A stretch of DNA of 64,000 bases from Alteromonas genovensis (GCF_010500895.1 NZ_JAAAWO010000002.1:434001-498000), one strand, 5' to 3'. Shown: positions 36,487 through 46,967, numbered from the stretch's first letter. Numbers and translations are program-made. Notes: generated by a model not told the origin, from the sequence alone.

Positions 36487-36654
36487 TTACCAGCCTAAAC
36501 CACGGCCATTGTTACCAGTGCGAGGCTTTGGAACATAACTTTCTGTCGCTACTTCTTTTTTAGTCTCAGGAGCCTGTTTGGCGCCGTCTTGCTTGTCAGC
36601 TGCAACTGGGGTAGCGGTAGATAGTACTAGTGCAACAGCGTACTCTTTTAACAT
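36487..36654 (-). CDS. 55-aa small secreted protein
   Basis: The frame encodes a short hydrophobic start (MLKEYAVALVLSTATPVAA) resembling a minimal signal peptide, then a charged Lys/Glu/Asp/Gln stretch and the ending RTGNNGRGLGW. The ATG at 36654 is preceded by GAGGA at ideal spacing, and a strong terminator follows the TAA, so this is a complete monocistronic gene. I do not recognise a family. Cleavage at VAA-D would release a ~36-residue hydrophilic peptide with a Gly-rich aromatic tail. Confidence 0.7.
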   Translation of the reverse strand: MLKEYAVALVLSTATPVAADKQDGAKQAPETKKEVATESYVPKPRTGNNGRGLGW

Positions 36655-36949
36655 GTCTTTTCCTCTGATTTTTTAATTTTTTAAAACGAACAAACAAAGT
36701 CGATTTGAATTTTTATTGTCAGCTCTTACCGACGTTTATACCATTGCTAAACTTGTGCCACATTTTAAAAATGTATAAAAAACAGGTGCTTGCATTTTTT
36801 TGTTGGTTTTTTGACGGTATTTTCAATACCAAAGTCTATTAGCCTTTTGCCTAATTGGCGGGAAATTGCCGGAATGGGGTGTGAGGAGGAGGCAGAGCCT
36901 AGCCTGCCATAAAACGCATTTTCAAAGGTTGGGATTGGTAGGTTGTTAA

Positions 36950-39900
36950 CTACTGTAGGTCAGCGTTGCCAAGAATGGTATTTAGCTGGTGGTTTTCGGT
37001 AAGTAGTTTTTCAAAGCGCTCTGCATTAAGGGGTTTACTGTAGAGAAAACCTTGCAGCATTTCGCAATCGTAACGGCGCAGAATATTAAGCTGTGCCTCT
37101 TCTTCTACGCCTTCAGCAACCACTTTAAGTCCGAGGTTGTGGGCAATATTAATAATGGCTGCTGCCATATGGCGGTCCACACTACTTTTTGCGATATCGT
37201 CGATAAACGCTTTATCGATTTTAAGAGTGTTCAGTGGAAAGCGCTTGAGGTACGCAAGTGACGAGTAGCCAGTACCAAAATCGTCAAGAGCCAAATGAAT
37301 CCCTCGCTCTCGCAGGCGGGTCATCATTTGAAGGCCATTTTCCGGGCTCTCCATTAACGTACCTTCGGTTATCTCGCATTCTAAATGAAGCGGAGATAGC
37401 CCTACGTCACTTAATATCCGGTTGATGCGCTCGTCCAAGTCAGGTAATTCAAATTGCTTGGCAGATATGTTGACAGCGACGCGACCGCTAAATAAACCCT
37501 GACTGACCCAGCGCTTTGTATCGGCGCAGGCTTTTCTTAAAACTTGCTCGCCTATCTCAATAATTTGACCAGTTTGCTCTGCAAGGGGAATGAATTGGCC
37601 AGGGCTTACAATCCCTTTTTGAGGGTGCTCAAACCGCACTAAAGCTTCCATACTTACAAGCCTGCCCGACGTTATATCTACCTTAGGCTGGTAGTACACG
37701 GTGAAGAGGTCGTCTTTGATCCCTTGTCTAATTAGATTTTCGATTTGAAGTTGTCGTACGGCGTTTTGATTCATTTCACCGCTAAAGAACTGATAGCTGT
37801 TGCCACCGTTGTTTTTTGCAAAATACATTGCTGTATCAGCATTTTTCAGCATTTCTTGGGGGGACATACCGTCATCAGGAAAGAAAGCGATCCCTATACT
37901 TGCGCCAAGTACAAATTCTTGTTTATTGATAATAAACGGCCGTGATAGCGTATCTAGTACGTTTTGAGCGTAATGCGTTACAGTGTGAATATCAGCATCA
38001 CTCTCCATTAGAATACTAAATTCATCGCCGCCAAGGCGGTAACAGGTGGCGGTTTTTCCTGTAATTCTCTGCAATCGTTTAGCTATTTGTTTAATTAAAA
38101 TGTCACCAGTTTGATGTCCTAGAGAATCATTTATTTTCTTAAAATTATCCATATCCAGACAAAGAAGCGTATGCTGCTCGCCTTTACGCACTAAGTTTTG
38201 GTGACTGGCTTGAAAGAACGACCTGTTAGGCAATTCAGTCAGCGGGTCGGTGTTAGCAAGTTTAAGCAGTTCTTTCTCGGTGTTTTTACGAGAAGTAATA
38301 TCACTAAAAACACCCACGAAATGGCTAATTTTACCGTCTTCATCGTGTACGGCATCTATATTAAGCTCAATCTCAAAACGTTCGCCGTTAACGCGCACGC
38401 TCTCTACCTCGCCACTCCAGTTGCCTTTGCTTTTTAAGGTTTTCTTAATTTCTTCTGTAAAGGCATCAGGGTATAGATGAAAATGCATATAGCTGGCTAG
38501 CGCTTGATCTCTAGTTTCACCGGTATAGCCACAGTAGGCATTGTTAACGCTAATAAATTTAAATTTAGTGTTTGAAATAAACACCCCTTCAGAGATGTTT
38601 TCAATGGAGCGCTTAAATAAATTTAATTGCTCTTCAGCTTCCTTAAGGTGATGAATATTCTTTAGCGTACCCGTCATGCGAATTGGCTGTTGATTGTGAT
38701 CTCTTTCTACAACCTTCCCTCTATCGAGTATCCAAATCCACTGATTTTTAAACGTTTTCGCTCTGTAGGCAAGTTCGTAGAAGTCGCTTTTCCCTTCTAA
38801 GTGCTCTCTCAGTGAGTCTTTAACGCGTTTAAGATCGTTAGGATGTATGTTGGCATCAAAGGCGCCTGTGGTTCGTATATCGTCTTGGGGGAAGTCTAGG
38901 GTGCCCCAGGTATTTGCCCGATACACTTGACCTCGGTAAACATCCCAGTCCCACAACTCATCCCCTGAACTCCACAGCGTTAACTTTAATCGTTCTTCAG
39001 ACTCTTTTATCGCTAGCTGATTGGCTTTTCGAATTTGAAATTGTCTTACCAGAAAAGCAAAAATTACCACAATGACTAAGGCGTAAAATACAAGGGCTAC
39101 TGCGTGAAGCCATGGCGGGCGTTCAATTTTAATATCTAAACTGCGACTTTCAGACCACTGCTTTCCTGGTTCTTTCGCCTGAACTTCAAAAGTGTAGTTG
39201 CCAAAGCTAATATTATTGAACTGAGCAACTCGCCCATCATCAATATAAATCCAGTTTGAATCTAAATTATTCAGACGGTATCGATAAGACACCTGAGAAG
39301 GATAAACTGGATTTACTAATGCAAAAGAGAGGCTGAAGCGCGTTTCGTCGTGCGCTAATCGAACCTGTTCACTGTAATGTACGTCTTGGCTGTTAGCATA
39401 GGCTTGAGGATATTCAGTGCCTCGCTGCTCATTGGCTTTCACTGAGCCAAATACAGATAATTGGCCTAGTTGAGGCGTCAACGTGCTTTGGCCAGTTTTA
39501 TTCACATTGTCTCGTTGCTTTGATATTTTGTTGTAACCTCTGATACCGCCGAAATAGATAGAGTTATCTCTGGCTACAAATACTGAAGACTCTCCTAAAC
39601 TGTTGTATTCTAACTCAGAATTGGGAATGAGGGACTCTTGAGTTAGCGAAGGCAGAGCAATTTGGTGCACGCCAGCGGCATCGGCATACCAAATACTGCG
39701 TCCAACTCCAATAGAGGAAATAATATAACCATTTCTATCGTTTCTGGTTTGTCGTTTTACAATCTCGAAAGAACTTTTATCAACCATAAGAACGCCGTCA
39801 GAACGAGTGGTTAACCAAAATGCTTCAGAGCTCTCGTAAATAGAATAAACTTGAGAGTTTAGACCGTCGTCCTGAGAAATTTGCCCTATGACTTCCTTAG

Positions 39901-41497
39901 AAAACGGCGATACGATGGTGACTCCTTGTTCATTTCGGAGCCATAGACGTTTTAAACTATCTGTAAAAATAGGTATGAGGGTAGTAGGAAGCCCATCAAT
40001 GGATAATTTAGTTGGTGATAGTTCTTTATTTGGATTCTTTAGAGCCCCCGTATCAATATAAAGTGTAGCTAACTTTTCATGCCAAACCCATATTGTGTCA
40101 TCGTGATAATGAATGTGATCAATAATATCGCCTTTGAACAAATGCGCCTGCTTGGTAATAGTACCGTCGTCTTCTTTATACGCTGCTAATCCATCTGACG
40201 ATGCAACCCAATAGTATCCTTGGGAATCAATCGCTAAGTCCCAGTAATTTGATTGAGCATTATCGCCATTGGAATGGGTTAAATAATTGACTTTACCAGA
40301 CGCCTTATCAAACTTCGCGAGTCCCCGTTCCTGCGTTGCGAGAAGAAGCTCGTCTTTATTATTTTCTGCCAGAGCCCAAACTGTCGCGAAGTTATCTTCT
40401 GTTTGTTGTGAGGAGTTATACACTGGCTGGTAGTGGACACTTGCGTATTCGGGATGATATCTGAATGCCCCCTGACGAAAGGTACCTGCCCATACTACTC
40501 CAGTCCGGTCTACCATTACACGAATAATTACTGCTGCCGGAAAACCCGTCGATTCAAAGTTGTCCGAATTCAAATGAAGCGATTGAAATTCTGTAGATGG
40601 TGATACTTCTTGTTTAGCTGCACCGCTTAAAACAAAGAGTCCAGAGGTAGTGCCCATCCAAATGTCGCTCTCGTTTATCGTAATATTTAAAACATTGAGG
40701 TCGCCATCAAAACCTAAGTCAGCACCGTTTTTAATTAATACTGTTTTACCGCGGGCATTGACAATCTTTATGCCTTCTTTGGTTGCTAGCCAGTAATTAC
40801 CGTTGATAATCTTTATGTCGTGTAACGCAGCCGAATCAAGGGTAATTCCCCAAGGATTTACTTTGTTTAAACTCGACAATTCTCCTGTATCCTTATCGAG
40901 AATTTTTGCACCCAATTCATTTGATCCAATCCAGGTTCGGTTGGGCTCATCCATTATCACTTTTACAAAGGTTTGTTCATCAAAAATTTGCTTTGCGGAA
41001 GTAATATTGTTCTGGATCTTATCAAATTGATACAGGAACTTTTCGTCAGCGAACAAAATTTTGCCAGACTTTGATTCGCTAATTGCGGTAATTGAATTGG
41101 ATTTGATTATAGAGTTGTCTCTATTAAACACTTCGAAGTTATCGGTGTCAGGTTTGTATTTTGCTAAGCCATTATTCGTTCCTAGCCAAAGCATGCCGTC
41201 TGAGTCTAAAAATAATGTTTGGATAAAACCTGATGGAATTGAATTTGCGTCGATATCTGAAGGGTGGTACTGCTTAACTTCGTAGCCTGAGTAACGATTA
41301 AGGCCGTTAGAAGTCGCTATCCATATAAAGCCTATGTCGTCTTCAACGATATCAAGAACGGTAGTATCTGATAAGCCTTGGCGCTTATTCAGTTCAGTAA
41401 ATTTAAGATCGGATACTTCTATCGCATCTACAGAAGAGCATAACCCTGAAAGCAGCAACAAGAAAACGGATACAGTTTTTAATAGGGTTGAACGCAC
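36950..41497 (-). CDS. Membrane sensor: beta-propeller/Y_Y_Y, PAS-PAS, GGDEF, EAL
   Basis: The 1515-aa product has a signal peptide and then about 700 periplasmic residues of two-component-regulator propeller repeats (for example IWIATSNGLNRYS, LWLGTNNGLAKY, VWAGTFRQGAFRYH). A Y_Y_Y Ig-like domain (YRYRLNNLDSNWIYID) follows, then a membrane helix (ALVFYALVIVVIFAFLV), two PAS domains with PAC motifs, a GGDEF domain and an EAL domain. GGDEF is intact but the upstream I-site is absent (GKTA instead of RxxD). EAL is intact (MEALVRFEHP, DDFGTGYSSL, KIDKAF). It may therefore make, break or switch c-di-GMP in response to an external, perhaps carbohydrate, signal. Confidence 0.9.
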   Translation of the reverse strand: MRSTLLKTVSVFLLLLSGLCSSVDAIEVSDLKFTELNKRQGLSDTTVLDIVEDDIGFIWIATSNGLNRYSGYEVKQYHPSDIDANSIPSGFIQTLFLDSDGMLWLGTNNGLAKYKPDTDNFEVFNRDNSIIKSNSITAISESKSGKILFADEKFLYQFDKIQNNITSAKQIFDEQTFVKVIMDEPNRTWIGSNELGAKILDKDTGELSSLNKVNPWGITLDSAALHDIKIINGNYWLATKEGIKIVNARGKTVLIKNGADLGFDGDLNVLNITINESDIWMGTTSGLFVLSGAAKQEVSPSTEFQSLHLNSDNFESTGFPAAVIIRVMVDRTGVVWAGTFRQGAFRYHPEYASVHYQPVYNSSQQTEDNFATVWALAENNKDELLLATQERGLAKFDKASGKVNYLTHSNGDNAQSNYWDLAIDSQGYYWVASSDGLAAYKEDDGTITKQAHLFKGDIIDHIHYHDDTIWVWHEKLATLYIDTGALKNPNKELSPTKLSIDGLPTTLIPIFTDSLKRLWLRNEQGVTIVSPFSKEVIGQISQDDGLNSQVYSIYESSEAFWLTTRSDGVLMVDKSSFEIVKRQTRNDRNGYIISSIGVGRSIWYADAAGVHQIALPSLTQESLIPNSELEYNSLGESSVFVARDNSIYFGGIRGYNKISKQRDNVNKTGQSTLTPQLGQLSVFGSVKANEQRGTEYPQAYANSQDVHYSEQVRLAHDETRFSLSFALVNPVYPSQVSYRYRLNNLDSNWIYIDDGRVAQFNNISFGNYTFEVQAKEPGKQWSESRSLDIKIERPPWLHAVALVFYALVIVVIFAFLVRQFQIRKANQLAIKESEERLKLTLWSSGDELWDWDVYRGQVYRANTWGTLDFPQDDIRTTGAFDANIHPNDLKRVKDSLREHLEGKSDFYELAYRAKTFKNQWIWILDRGKVVERDHNQQPIRMTGTLKNIHHLKEAEEQLNLFKRSIENISEGVFISNTKFKFISVNNAYCGYTGETRDQALASYMHFHLYPDAFTEEIKKTLKSKGNWSGEVESVRVNGERFEIELNIDAVHDEDGKISHFVGVFSDITSRKNTEKELLKLANTDPLTELPNRSFFQASHQNLVRKGEQHTLLCLDMDNFKKINDSLGHQTGDILIKQIAKRLQRITGKTATCYRLGGDEFSILMESDADIHTVTHYAQNVLDTLSRPFIINKQEFVLGASIGIAFFPDDGMSPQEMLKNADTAMYFAKNNGGNSYQFFSGEMNQNAVRQLQIENLIRQGIKDDLFTVYYQPKVDITSGRLVSMEALVRFEHPQKGIVSPGQFIPLAEQTGQIIEIGEQVLRKACADTKRWVSQGLFSGRVAVNISAKQFELPDLDERINRILSDVGLSPLHLECEITEGTLMESPENGLQMMTRLRERGIHLALDDFGTGYSSLAYLKRFPLNTLKIDKAFIDDIAKSSVDRHMAAAIINIAHNLGLKVVAEGVEEEAQLNILRRYDCEMLQGFLYSKPLNAERFEKLLTENHQLNTILGNADLQ

Positions 41498-41709
41498 CTA
41501 AACACCTTTGGCTTGCGCCGATTGTTTTTATTTTTTATGTTTTGTTTTTACAGCGTCCTAGTCGCATCCCTAACAACTAGAGGAATAAATATGCCGAATT
41601 AAGGCACTCTCCACAAGGACTTTTTATAAAAGCGAAAACAACGGCTTACTTATTAGCCAGCTTAAGAGGTTTGGATAGTTGTGTATCGGCAAGAATAAAG
41701 AATTGTTTA

Positions 41710-44457
41710 TCAATGATATGGAATTTTCTGTTTAAATTCGGCAATGCTGTTTATTGTGCGTTTTTCACAGGTTGGCATTGGGTCAAATTTGCCGTCTGAG
41801 TAGAGTACTATTTCGCCACAACGCTCTCTTTTCGCGAGTTGGTCGGCAAAGCCTTGTATATGTTCAAACGAGAGTTTCTTTACACACTCTGCTAATTTTA
41901 GGTTTCTGTTGAATTCCAAGTCCTGTGTGCCAAGGCTTACCCATAGCCTTTGCGACTTCATCGACAAGGTCAGGTCCCGTTCTTCAAGCTGCTTTAAAAG
42001 GTTTTCTTGAATAGTGGGCCAATAAAATCGATAGAACTCTATTTCATGTAGCTGTTGATATAGAAAAGTGGTCATCGCTTCAAGCAGAGGTTTTGGGCCT
42101 TTTTCAGGGCTTTGAATATAAAAGGCAATGCCAGGGTGCTGATTGTGCGGTACGTAACCTGTACCCACGATGTAACCAAGCTGTTGTTCAGTGCGCAATG
42201 AGTTGAAAAATGGAGCTGCCAGCATTTGCTCCAACACCATACAGAGGGCAGTGTCAGATAAGCTTGCTGAAGGAGCTTGTAAGTATAAAACAACTGCACC
42301 GTCATCGTGTTTACAGGAAACTTGATGGTAAAGGGTGTCACCAACCGGAAGCTTTGAAACGGCTCGAGACAGTGGGCTACCCTGTGAATGCTTGCATAAG
42401 TGATAAGTCGATGTCGCAAACTGTTCTGCTTCGTTGCTAGTCCAGTTACCATGCATAAAGGCTTCAGCAAAAAAATGCTCAAATGCACTTTTTCTGGCCA
42501 AGAGCATATCGTCATAGCTAGTGTCAGACATTACGTCTAAAAGCTCAATTGGCGCTTGTGTATTGCGCTGAATAAGCACGCTCAACCTCGAAAACAGGCG
42601 GTTAGTAGGCTTGTTGAGCAATGAGTTATGAAGTGCTTGTTCCTGTAAATATTTGTGGTGCGAGAACGCCCGCTCATCAGGTATAAAATTAATCACTGCG
42701 TCCATCAATTGACTGGCGAGTAGGGGCTGTTGATTGGTAAAGCCTCGGGTGTGAAGCGTAAATCCCGCTTGATGACCGTAAATACGATAATGTAGCCCCG
42801 CAATTTCAGCACGGTAATACTTTGCTTGTAAGTGATCGTTAAGCGCTCCTAACCAAATTCGCTTGGCGGCAACTGCCGTAAGAGATTCAGAAAAGCTTGT
42901 GGCGTCAAAAGAGATATAAATATCTCCTTTGGGACTATGAAACTGCTGGTCTTGCGCAAACCAAAACTGATAGCCTTGTTTATCAATAAGTTTATTAGGA
43001 ATGTGAAAGCCAGACTCTGGAAGCACGAGTTGGTACTCATTGCCTAGGTAAGGATTTGGGGGCGGAAGCTCGAGTTCGTCTATTAACGAAGGCGAATTTA
43101 ATGACGCTATTACTTCTAGAGGTATGTCTTCAACGCTATACTTTGCTTCGTAGAATGCACACGTTTTATCTGCCGGTACGTCTTTAGAAATTACTTTTAA
43201 GCGAAGATTTGCCGGTTTAAGATGAGACAATGCATTGAGTATGACGCTATGGTCAAAGCTGCCTATTGTAGACCTCAGTTTGTTGAGCTCTTTAGGTGAA
43301 AAAACAAACTGATGCTGGGCGTATTCAGTAATCAGGTTCAATGGCTTTATATTTTCTTCATACTCTAATGCTAGCGCATCAAGTTGCGCTTTTTCTTGAT
43401 ATCGCCATTGCTCACTCGACGCCTGCTTAATCAATTCTATATAACTAAATAAGGCTTGTAGCACCTTATATTTATTGATTAGCCCTTCGTTAGTAAGCTG
43501 AAAGCTAACATTGAAGTCTTTAAACCCATCGCCCTCAATCCCTGCTCCAGCAATGAGGTTTAACGCCCAGTCACGCTCTTTTAAAAACGCTAAGAGGCTA
43601 CCTTCACCTTCATCGCCAATTAAGTGGCTTATGTAGTTAAGCGGCTTACATTCATAATCGTTTTGCAACGGTGGAAGCGCAAAGGTCACAATCATTCGCT
43701 TTGCCGACTGCAAAGGTTGAATATTAATTTGAATGCCTAATTCACTCTCACGATAAAGGGGAGGCCATTGGTCGTCAGCGAGCTCACCTGCAGTAAAGCT
43801 ACCAAAACATTGGTGTATCAATGCGTTAATTTGGTCTATCGGCATAGGGCTGGCTATGCATAGACACAAATTGTTGCCGCAATAGCGCTCATTGTGCATT
43901 GCCTTAAGACGTTGCTTAAGTTCGCCCGCGGTATGTTTTGAAAACGTATCGCTGTTGCCCACTGAAAACTTTGAAAATGGGTGCTGTGGGTTGCAGGTCT
44001 CTTTGTGAATTTGATAGAGACGTCTTAAATCATCCTTTTTCTTGAACTCAAACTCAGCGTGAATGTTTTTAACTTCATTGCTAATAGACAACTCTTCAAA
44101 TAATGGTTGGCGCAGTATGTCGGCAAAACCGGGAAGCGTTTGGGCAAGAGAGCCTGCATGACAACTGTAATGGTAGTTGGCGTATTCAGTGCCTGTCCAC
44201 GCATTGAGGGTGCCGCCTTGCTGCTCAATAAAGTCGTTAATGGCATTAGGTTTTGGAAAGTGTCGGCTGCCCATAAACAACATGTGTTCAAGTAGGTGCG
44301 CAAGTCCCTGGCAATCATGTGGGTCGTAAAAATGTCCAGAGCGCACCGCAATTGATACGTGTGCCTCTTCAGCATCGGGAGTATGGCATGCCATAACGCG
44401 CAGTCCATTTGGCAGCGTTATGTGATGAGCATTCTCAAACTTGATTGTGTTTTTCAT
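41710..44457 (-). CDS. Insulinase-family (M16) zinc metalloprotease
   Basis: The 915-aa protein has four M16 half-domains. The inverted zinc motif HLLEH (His54, Glu57, His58) lies in GLAHLLEHMLFMGSRHFP, followed by LNAWTGTEYANYHY. The C-terminal RxxY-type region (LRTEQQLGYIVGTGY) is the family's substrate-binding signature. It resembles pitrilysin/protease III in size and order, but no signal peptide is evident, so it may be cytoplasmic, unlike E. coli PtrA. Single gene; the 212-bp gap downstream is empty as far as I can see. Confidence 0.92.
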   Translation of the reverse strand: MKNTIKFENAHHITLPNGLRVMACHTPDAEEAHVSIAVRSGHFYDPHDCQGLAHLLEHMLFMGSRHFPKPNAINDFIEQQGGTLNAWTGTEYANYHYSCHAGSLAQTLPGFADILRQPLFEELSISNEVKNIHAEFEFKKKDDLRRLYQIHKETCNPQHPFSKFSVGNSDTFSKHTAGELKQRLKAMHNERYCGNNLCLCIASPMPIDQINALIHQCFGSFTAGELADDQWPPLYRESELGIQINIQPLQSAKRMIVTFALPPLQNDYECKPLNYISHLIGDEGEGSLLAFLKERDWALNLIAGAGIEGDGFKDFNVSFQLTNEGLINKYKVLQALFSYIELIKQASSEQWRYQEKAQLDALALEYEENIKPLNLITEYAQHQFVFSPKELNKLRSTIGSFDHSVILNALSHLKPANLRLKVISKDVPADKTCAFYEAKYSVEDIPLEVIASLNSPSLIDELELPPPNPYLGNEYQLVLPESGFHIPNKLIDKQGYQFWFAQDQQFHSPKGDIYISFDATSFSESLTAVAAKRIWLGALNDHLQAKYYRAEIAGLHYRIYGHQAGFTLHTRGFTNQQPLLASQLMDAVINFIPDERAFSHHKYLQEQALHNSLLNKPTNRLFSRLSVLIQRNTQAPIELLDVMSDTSYDDMLLARKSAFEHFFAEAFMHGNWTSNEAEQFATSTYHLCKHSQGSPLSRAVSKLPVGDTLYHQVSCKHDDGAVVLYLQAPSASLSDTALCMVLEQMLAAPFFNSLRTEQQLGYIVGTGYVPHNQHPGIAFYIQSPEKGPKPLLEAMTTFLYQQLHEIEFYRFYWPTIQENLLKQLEERDLTLSMKSQRLWVSLGTQDLEFNRNLKLAECVKKLSFEHIQGFADQLAKRERCGEIVLYSDGKFDPMPTCEKRTINSIAEFKQKIPYH

Positions 44458-44612
44458 GTCATCTCAGTGCGTTGTTTAACTCCCAACTTCTGGAGAAAGG
44501 ATTTAAATATACATAGCAATACTAATAGATGATTAAAATAACCATTATTCAACGGTTAGCGCTAGTCGTATTATCATGTCTCTGATATCTTTAAGGTATC
44601 TTCACTAATACT

Positions 44613-45140
44613 ATGCGCAATGTTATGTCAGGTCAAAGTAGCAACGATGACATTTATATCTTTATTATGCGTCATGGAGAGGCCGAATCACCTCGGTTAG
44701 ATGATAAAAGTCGCCAACTCACGGAAGTAGGGCAACAACAGTCAAAGTCTGCAGCGCTTTGGTTAGCGCAGCACTACTGCATCGATGGTACTGTAGATTT
44801 AGCGTTAGTGAGCCCTTACAGGCGCACTAGGCAAACTTATGAAAAAGTGTCTTCGACTATCAGTAGCGACAAGCTAGAGATTAATGAAGATATCACCCCA
44901 GAAGGCTCACCAAAGCTGGTTAGCGACTATATCAGCGCTAGAATACACGCTTCGGTTAATGCTAAACGTCCCATCAAAAAGCTCTTGATTGTAAGTCACA
45001 TGCCCCTTGTGAGTTATCTAGTGGATGAGGTTTGCAGCTCATACACTACTAGTCTCTTTGCCACAGCGTCTATCGCGGTGGTCAAATACTCACTGAGCAG
45101 CATGAAAGGCAGTCTGGTAACTCACTATCAAGGCTTTTAA
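44613..45140 (+). CDS. sixA: SixA-type phosphohistidine phosphatase
   Basis: The 175-aa protein has the histidine-phosphatase RHGEAE (catalytic His21) after a short beta strand, then SPYRRTRQTYE and the second catalytic His in LIVSHMPLVSYL. SixA removes phosphate from histidine phosphocarriers. It is divergent from the M16 protease gene. Start ATG 44613 has a poor ribosome site; ATG 44625 is an alternative. Confidence 0.88.
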   Translation: MRNVMSGQSSNDDIYIFIMRHGEAESPRLDDKSRQLTEVGQQQSKSAALWLAQHYCIDGTVDLALVSPYRRTRQTYEKVSSTISSDKLEINEDITPEGSPKLVSDYISARIHASVNAKRPIKKLLIVSHMPLVSYLVDEVCSSYTTSLFATASIAVVKYSLSSMKGSLVTHYQGF

Positions 45141-45276
45141 TTCGCACTAATTCCTCTTGCCCACATAGCCTTAGATCAAGGCGCTATATTTTCTTTGACG
45201 ATTAGTTAAGTTAATTGCGTTACCGCCGATAACTTTCTTGAGAGTGTCAGTGTGTATATTATCGAAGGGTTGGGAA

Positions 45277-45489
45277 ATGGATAGTAAGTCTATTCCTGAG
45301 CTCCTCAAGCGTTCGCTTCAGTCGCATATGGCTGAGGCTGATCTGCGTGAAGATGAGGAGACGCAGGATATTATTGCAAAGTTGTCTGTATTGTCAGACA
45401 AAGTTGCAGCAGCGAAAGCAAAAGCCCTTGAAAAAAGAGCCCAGCGATTAGTGCAAGAAAAAATCGCCGATGAAAAGCTTTCCGATTAG
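45277..45489 (+). CDS. Small helical hypothetical protein
   Basis: The 70-aa product is highly charged and rich in Ala, Lys and Glu (KVAAAKAKALEKRAQRLVQ), probably one coiled-coil helix. ATG 45277 is chosen over an upstream TTG (45238) because GGGTTGGGAA precedes it and the extension would be unlike the rest. No family is recognised. It follows sixA on the same strand after a 136-bp gap. Confidence 0.6.
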   Translation: MDSKSIPELLKRSLQSHMAEADLREDEETQDIIAKLSVLSDKVAAAKAKALEKRAQRLVQEKIADEKLSD

Positions 45490-45616
45490 GGGCGCTTTAT
45501 TGATAGGCTGCTTATTTGAAGATTAATGATTAAAGGAATTTTTGCCTAAACAATGATTTGTGTTCAAAGCGCATTGAATCAAATATTGGCCAGCACTTTC
45601 TCAGACCCGCGCTTCC

Positions 45617-45644
45617 CTGACCAGAGTGAGCCGACCAGAATGAG
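45617..45644. repeat. 14-bp tandem repeat, two units
   Basis: CTGACCAGAGTGAG is followed by CCGACCAGAATGAG, with a decaying third copy. It is intergenic, just after the corB stop side. Confidence 0.7.
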
Positions 45645-45659
45645 CAGAGATGTGAGTAA

Positions 45660-45678
45660 CTAGGGCGTGATGCCCTAG
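45660..45678 (-). terminator. Hairpin at the corB 3' end
   Basis: CTAGGGC-GTGAT-GCCCTAG overlaps the corB stop. It has no T-run, so it may be a weak terminator or a 3'-end stabiliser. Confidence 0.35.
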
Positions 45679-46967
45679 ATAGAGGTGTTGTTTTTCTCAG
45701 CGCTATAAAATTCCGGCATTACACGCACGGTTTTAATCATGTTTTCTGTAATGTCTACAATTTCCAATGGATAACCGGCAAGCCTGACGCTCACTTTGTT
45801 TTCCGGTATTTCTTCTAAGTATTCTAACAACAATCCGTTCAACGTTTTAGGGCCTTCAATAGGCAGGTTCCAATTCATCTCTTTGTTCAATTCGCGAACG
45901 TTGGCACTGCCATCTACCAACACCGACCCATCCTGCTGTACATGAGCTTCCTTGCTGTGATCGGGCACCATGCTGGTAGTGAAATCGCCAATAATTTCCT
46001 CAAGAATATCTTCGAGCGTGACTAAGCCCATAATATCGCCGTATTCATCAACGACTAAGGCAATGCGCTCCTTTTCCGCTTGAAACTTATACATTAGGGT
46101 GTGCAGTGGCGTTGACTCTGGGGTGAAATAAATTTCGCGCACAGCGCGCAGCAAGCTCGATTTAGTGAACTGATCTTTAGACAGCAATCGAAGGGCATCT
46201 CGCACGTGCACAAAGCCTACTGCATCATCCACACTATCGCGATATAGCAGTACGCGAGTATGCTGCGCATGCGTGAGTGCCTTTTGAATTTTTTTCCAAT
46301 CATCATTGATATCAATCGCAAATATTTCAGCTCTTGGCACCATAATGTCTTCGGCGGTCACACTTTCAAGGTCGAGTATGCTCACCAACATATCTTGGTG
46401 TTTTTTCGGTATCATTGTACCTGCTTCAAACACCACGGTACGCAGTTCTTCTCTGCTTAGTGAGTCATCATTACCATTCGCAGGGCTTATTCGAAGTATG
46501 GCTAGAATGCCATTTGTGATGCCATTGATGGCTGCAACAAAAGGGTACAAAACGGTAAGTAATGGCAAAAGAATTAACGAACTAGGGAAAGCGATTTTTT
46601 CAGGGTAGAGCGCAGCGAGGGTCTTTGGTGTGACTTCTGCAAATATGAGCAGTATAAGGGTTAAACCAAACGTTGCTGCCAAAATACCCCAGTAGTCTCC
46701 AAACAAGCGAATGCATAAAACCGTGGCCAAAGAAGACGCCGCAATATTCACCAGGTTATTGCCGATAAGAATAAGTCCAATGAGTCGGTCTGGCCTGTCG
46801 AGTAGTTTTTGTACTCGCATCGCCGCTCGGTTGCCTTCGCTTTGAAGGTGCTTGAGTCGATAGCGATTTATCGACATCATCCCAGTTTCTGAGCTAGAAA
46901 AATATGCAGATAATAATATGAGTACGCCGAGCGCAATAAACAGCGTACTCGTTGATATGTCGTCCAA
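45675..46967 (-). CDS. corB: CorB/YfjD-type CNNM transporter protein with CBS domains
   Basis: The 430-aa product has an N-terminal DUF21/CNNM membrane domain with the SSSETGMMSINRYRL signature and four helices, then a CBS pair (around residues 200-330, DIMVPRAEIFAID and LVTLEDILEEIIGDF) and a C-terminal CorC_HlyC domain. CNNM/CorB proteins are linked to Mg2+ transport and related to the HlyC/CorC family. It lies next to ypjD and near ffh, as yfjD does in E. coli, which supports orthology. Confidence 0.9.
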   Translation of the reverse strand: MDDISTSTLFIALGVLILLSAYFSSSETGMMSINRYRLKHLQSEGNRAAMRVQKLLDRPDRLIGLILIGNNLVNIAASSLATVLCIRLFGDYWGILAATFGLTLILLIFAEVTPKTLAALYPEKIAFPSSLILLPLLTVLYPFVAAINGITNGILAILRISPANGNDDSLSREELRTVVFEAGTMIPKKHQDMLVSILDLESVTAEDIMVPRAEIFAIDINDDWKKIQKALTHAQHTRVLLYRDSVDDAVGFVHVRDALRLLSKDQFTKSSLLRAVREIYFTPESTPLHTLMYKFQAEKERIALVVDEYGDIMGLVTLEDILEEIIGDFTTSMVPDHSKEAHVQQDGSVLVDGSANVRELNKEMNWNLPIEGPKTLNGLLLEYLEEIPENKVSVRLAGYPLEIVDITENMIKTVRVMPEFYSAEKNNTSI

